Part shown: piece by piece, positions 58,986-64,000 of the stretch | How the letters are laid out: each line of letters starts with the position of its first letter | How positions within the stretch are numbered: position 1 is the stretch's first letter | Source: Nageia nagi | Taxonomy: Eukaryota > Pinophyta | DNA: 64,000 nt | Assembly (NCBI GenBank): GCA_050084985.1 | Contig: JBITNC010000001.1 | Coordinates: forward strand, 117,304,001-117,368,000 | Direction of reading: 5' to 3' | Translations under genes and position numbers: made by a program | Notes under the pieces: generated by a model | Seen by the model: only the letters and a program-made list of their open reading frames with translations | Databases searched by the model: none | Told to the model about the DNA's origin: nothing

Positions 58986-60739
58986 TTAATTTATTCATGT
59001 TCATGAAAAAGAGTAGGAGAGGTTTAAGGCAAAGGATATAAAGGAATGAATTATAGAAATGTATTATGTGAAAATTTGTTCATGTTTTTTTTTTTCGTTA
59101 GATTTTTTTTTTTCACTTCTTTCTTAATTTGATAAAATTTAAGGAAATTTGATTTAGATTATGTATTATATGTTTAAAAGAAATGATATTTTTTTAAAAA
59201 AAAATTGAATTATTTTTAATAGATATATGTATATTGTCTTTTGTAAAATTAGTTTTTTATTCTCTTAAGTTTTATGTTGTTTTTATCTTTAGTAATTTAT
59301 AGAATAGTTATTGGAATTTGATGAGTAGCATTTCTTGACAATTATCAAACTACATCAAATAAATATTAAAATGAAGATTACTTTGAATGAAGGATAATTT
59401 TATATAATAAACTAATTTATTGTTATAGTTAAAATTCAAGTTGTATGTCAAAGATAATATGATGATAATGAAATATAGACCTTTAATTATACTTTTGTGT
59501 TGTCATTGACAAATGTATTTAATGATATGAATCAAGGATTAGATAGTAAGGGATGAGAATTACATTCAAGCCCATAAGATGATTTTATTCTTATACAATT
59601 TTCTTAATGATCTAGAGAATAAAAAAATTAATAGATGGATTAATATGAAAAGTGAGGTGATAAATACCATCAAGTAACATTAACTAAAGAAGAGGATGAT
59701 AAAATGGTACTTTCAATATTTAAGGATTCTATACATATTAAAATAATAATAAATTAGTTTGAAAACATTTAGGATATTTATGTAAAGGTAATATTAATGA
59801 ATCTTATTATTCTAAATATACAATAGTGGTTTTTAAAATTACATTATTGGATTTTAGATTTGTAATTTAGGTCTCCTTATTACTATAAATTATCAAAGAT
59901 CAAATAAATATGATCGCAAAAAGTATATTTGAAATGCTATAAGCTTATTTTATGTTTGACTCTCTCAATATATGATCAAAACCACTTAATCTCAAATTTT
60001 GGTCTTAGAAAATAATAAAAATATAATACAAGTGCTAATAACATATAAGAAGAAATATAAATAGATAATGAACTAATTTATATGAAAAAATGATTTTAAA
60101 TAAGATAAACAAGGTGTGGAGAACTCAAATGTATGTAATATAAATATATGTCAACCAAATTTTAATAATTCAATTAAAAATAATAATATTTGGTTAAAAA
60201 GAAAATAAAAAATAAAAATAAAAAACTAGCTTAGATATCTTACAAATACATCAAAAAATACTGAGAGATGTCAATCTTGAGGCATCTATCTTGAATATCT
60301 TGATACCTCTCGACATTTTTAGATATATATCTAAGATATCTAAGCTAATTATTATACTAAAGAAAGATAATGTGTTATAATTACTATCATCTATTTATCA
60401 AATGTTATGTTTCATATTTGTTTGAAATTTATTAAGTTCTTTAAACTAATTTAAGTGGATTCAACATGATCATTTTTCAAGGAGTTTTACTAAGAGCATT
60501 ATAATAAATTTCTTCCATTAGGTAAACATCATAAATAATAATTAGGATTGATCATCTTATGTTTGAAAACAAGTATTAGTGAAGCCTCATATGTCCCTTT
60601 CTAACTTAAAGGGATCTAAGGCTTTATAGGTCACACTCATGTGAAATAGCTAGAGGCTTGCATCTATTCATTATTTTACTCTTTTTAGATCTAATTATAG
60701 TTCAACTTATGTCTATTTCAATGGGGCAAGAGTGGAAAC
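58986..60739. other. AT-rich interior of block 2
   Basis: Colinear with 16476-18290. Includes the inverted repeat equivalent at about 60226-60347. No gene. Confidence 0.6.
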
Positions 60740-61426
60740 TTAATTATACATTTTATTTTAGATTTTATAAACATATACAAATGTAAATTTACATTTTACA
60801 TATTTATTTACTTAACATATATTTATTCATTATTTGATCTATTGAACATGACTTTGAATTAGATTTTGAATATTCTAGACCTAGTTTTAACATCTTCTTT
60901 GTATGGGTGATTAATATTATTTTGCATAGTTCAATTGACTTATGTACATTAAAAGGTACTTCATTTGGGATCTTTTAAGAAATATCATTAGTATGTTGCA
61001 CCATATCTGAGATTGTTTATCTTGATTTACTTTCCATTTTGTTACATTCATCTAAGTTAGAATTGCATTTAGATTTATTTAAACATAATTTAGATCTATT
61101 TAAAATTATATTTTTATTATTTAAATATAATCAAGTTCTTTTAAAACATCAAAGCTTCTCTAATTGAAGAATCATATATTTAAAACATTAATTTTAAAAT
61201 GAGAAAACTATATATTAAAATTTTTGCATTTTTTATATAAATTTATGCATTCAACATAAATTATTTTTGCTTAAATATTATATCTTTAAAAAATTTATGA
61301 AATTAAAAAATATTTAACATATATTAAATGAAAACAAATATCCTATCATCATTATCAATTATTTTTCTTCAAAAGATATCGCCATAATTCAATTTTCTTA
61401 TTATTATCCATAGAGTAAAATTAAAA

Positions 61427-64000
61427 TCCCATTGTTTCCATCATAACCTAGTGAGCCATGGATGTACATTGGCCTACCTAGCCTTTGCTACCCATCAAAA
61501 ATCACCCTATCATATTCTTCCCCACTTTAAATTGGTGGTGACCTAACATAAAGTAAGTCAAGAATACGCATGTCCATGTGCTCCTTGTATCCAATATACC
61601 ATGTTCAAGTATGTGCATAAAAGTCCTAGGGGTTTAATCAAGACCATAGCATCTGAAAGCCATCTCTGGTAGAATGAATGACCCACACAAAAGGCATCTT
61701 GGATAGTCAAGATAGCCAAACTTCTTCAATGCTAAGGAATCAACCTCAAACGATGACCATATAAACTATCTCATAAAGCCCATTTTTCTAACCAATAATA
61801 GCATCAGTTAACATGAGGGTCTATGGTCACACTCTTTCTTTTTACCACTAATGTCATCCATCCACATGCTTTACACTATGTTCCATTTTTCCATCCATAA
61901 TCGATACCAAAACTCGCTAACAAGGCTTCATGAAGACATTGGCTAAGGCAATTGTCCAGGCATTGCCTAACTCAGGTGAAACTTACCTTGCACTAGCATC
62001 CTTACCTTCCATGCGTACAACTAACATGTCCATCATTCTATGTATTGCACTAACTAGAGCTTAAGTGAATCAACAAGGGCTTAGCCTCTATGTTGTACAT
62101 GATTAAAGGAGTCAAAAAGCCCATCTCATTTCCTTGGATTTTCAACCAACAAACTATGTCCACCTTGCACAAGTAATCACCTATGGTTCCACTTTTGAAT
62201 TGTTTCCAATCCATGACTCTAGTAAGTAACCATTTTTTTGGCTAAAGCACATTCCCAGGATGCTTGCTCAACCTTGGAACGTCTTGAACACACAAGCCTA
62301 ATAAAGAATCCAACACATGGAAGTTTACACAATATGGATACCCATTCACCAAAGATTATCATGCCTCAAACATGCCTTGCCTAATCCATGCCCAATCCAT
62401 GAATCTAGCACCCATTTTAGTCATGTGATTGTGAGCATTGTCATTATGAATACTTGGCATCTCGATTTCACTAAGGAAACCATTCTTTCCATGTGTGATC
62501 CATTTACCCTTTCAGCTTTTTAACTTCTAGGATCATGTTCATGACTACCTTAATGGTGAATCTATGGTAACACACAAAGGGTAACATTCACCAATGCCCA
62601 CTATAGTGCATTGACCTAGGAGGGAGGGGTCGATAAGAACCACCAACTAGCCACATACAAAGGAAGGCCTTAGAGATGCACCATCTTGTTAGAAGCACCT
62701 TGAGAAATGATCACCCTAATCTAGAGATATGGTTCTAATTGACCACCATATACACAAGCACATGCACACAATGGTGATAACATTGCTTTGTCCCCATAAA
62801 ACTATATGACTACATCTAATATAGATTATTTATCCACTAGCCTTCATGCTTCTAGGGTGAGCAAGGGGTTTCTAATTATCAAACACCATAGTACCATGTT
62901 CTTGGAAAAGAAATGACCCATTTATCCACTCAGGTAACTCAACAACCCCATGTACATTCGTACTAGGTAAGTTGGGAGCACAGAACCATCTCACATAAAC
63001 TGATCTAGCCACTAGGTTTCCTTATGGGATTTTGCCAACAACATGACTAGTAACCAACTTCACCAACCATTTCACACACAGCTCAACTAGATGCACCTCA
63101 TAAGGAATGCCCATAATATGCCACAAAGTACAATCCCATGTAGCTCGGTCTTAAGGTAACATTGCTAGCTCTAAGTACATCAATAGGTTTCATCCCTTTA
63201 GAATATTTGCTAACACACCATGATAACTAGGTCGTAGTATTCCATGTCACACTTGGCACTCCACTCTCTGTTCCCTTTGTTGATCCTTCGACATAACCAA
63301 GTTTCCCCTAGGCACACTAACGAGTTCCCAAGATATGAAGTTTGAGATTTCCTTACCACTAGTGGCACTCTACTTGTTGACTCATGTGCTTTACTATTAC
63401 CAACAAAACCTATCTCATACATATATCAAGGTATTTCACCTTGGCATCAACATTTCCATTATGGTCTCCAATGAGTCAACTAGGATGTCCCTGAACTAGC
63501 TATGGTCATCTGACCAAGTTGACCATGGTTTCTCCCAAACCTTTCTTGGCATCCATCAAGTTAACCATAGTTCATCTAAGGCATCATCATGAAAAACAAA
63601 ACACATACCTATTGTGAAATAAAATTAATACCTATCAAAGAGGTTTTAGCATCAAAGGGACCAACCCATACTTTAAATAAAGGAATAATTGGGGATCACT
63701 TGACACCTATTTGGTTTGTTCATTACTACCCTAAGATGACATGAATTGGACCCCTAAATAATATTCCACCTCATACTCCATGGACAAGGCTAGCAACAAC
63801 CTAATAGGAATGCCTAACCAACCATTGGGTACTCCCATATTTGCCTAGCCTGTATGGTATGAGCTTGACATGGTCTGATTGAACTACCCCACCTTAGGCA
63901 CTGAGGCATGGGAATCACCCCTTCAATGCACACTCTTTGAGCTTTGAGATGTGGATCATGATACTATGGCTATTAGTATCCCATTATGTTCATCATACCC
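61427..64000. repeat. Unclassified repeat R, copy R3 (continues beyond the window)
   Basis: Aligns with R1 and R2 throughout, including the tail after 63540 ('gaggttttagca') found at the end of R2 but lost from R1. Minus-strand peptide segments 'LKKFGYLDYPRC' (near 61720) and 'VVELPEWI' (near 62925) correspond to those of R1 and R2. From about 63665 to the end it no longer resembles R2 clearly. Confidence 0.68.

Larger units (their letters stand above)
55086..61426. repeat. Large repeated block, copy 2
   Basis: Colinear with 13640-18981. It differs by about 190 extra bases at 55140-55360, a complete element E3 where copy 1 has a truncated one, a deletion inside the first D repeat, and a single unit of the 62-bp sequence. 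It ends at repeat R3, exactly as copy 1 ends at R1. Confidence 0.8.

Overview
This is an AT-rich plant nuclear window, about two thirds A+T by impression, made almost entirely of transposable elements and their debris. I find no intact host gene, rRNA, tRNA or CRISPR array. The plant assignment rests on three things. The Ty1/copia and Ty3/gypsy elements have tRNA-iMet primer-binding sites and a plant-style gag-PR-IN-RT-RH order. The long terminal repeats (LTRs) carry CTATAAATAG boxes. There are fragments of pentatricopeptide-repeat (PPR) sequence of the plant PLS type. The repeat density suits a large genome, possibly a gymnosperm, but the species cannot be told from the sequence.

Layout. Element A (876-9282, minus strand) is an old full-length copia element inserted in a degenerate minisatellite. 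A gutted Ty3/gypsy relic follows (10357-13116). A large block at 13640-18981 is repeated at 55086-61426. Both block copies hold the same small copia-like element E (E1, E3) at the same site, and both run into an unclassified repeat R. R occurs three times: R1, split by copia element B at 20252-28522, then R2, and R3 at the right end of the window. An unclassified AT-rich stretch (32291-33928) follows. Element F (33934-45867) is a copia-like element with a large palindrome, and a young copia element C (35895-45303) is inserted in its 3' LTR. The remainder holds a partial block copy (48164-48730), a four-unit tandem array (48820-49985), a two-exon pseudogene on the minus strand (50038-50754), a PPR remnant (52929-53112) and a patch of direct repeats (53380-53960).

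A, B and C are one copia family. All have a roughly 3 kb 5' leader, a conserved leader core of about 450 bp just before gag, gag-pol, and a 3' untranslated zone with small hairpins before the polypurine tract. By eye the two LTRs differ at about 7% of positions in A, about 3% in B, and by two substitutions plus two 1-bp indels over 503 bp in C. C is therefore the youngest, yet its gag-pol has four premature stops and two frameshifts, which points to mobilisation in trans.

The most unusual signals are four. (1) C has thirteen tandem hairpins between pol and the polypurine tract, whose stem arms change together while staying complementary. (2) The leader of C contains several PPR-like motifs, at a position where A and B carry different sequence. 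(3) F holds a 370-bp-arm palindrome with a primer-binding-site-like sequence at its centre. (4) The repeat R keeps recognisable, conservatively varied peptide segments on its minus strand in all three copies and matches no family I know. All alignments were done by eye, so divergence figures and repeat borders are approximate.
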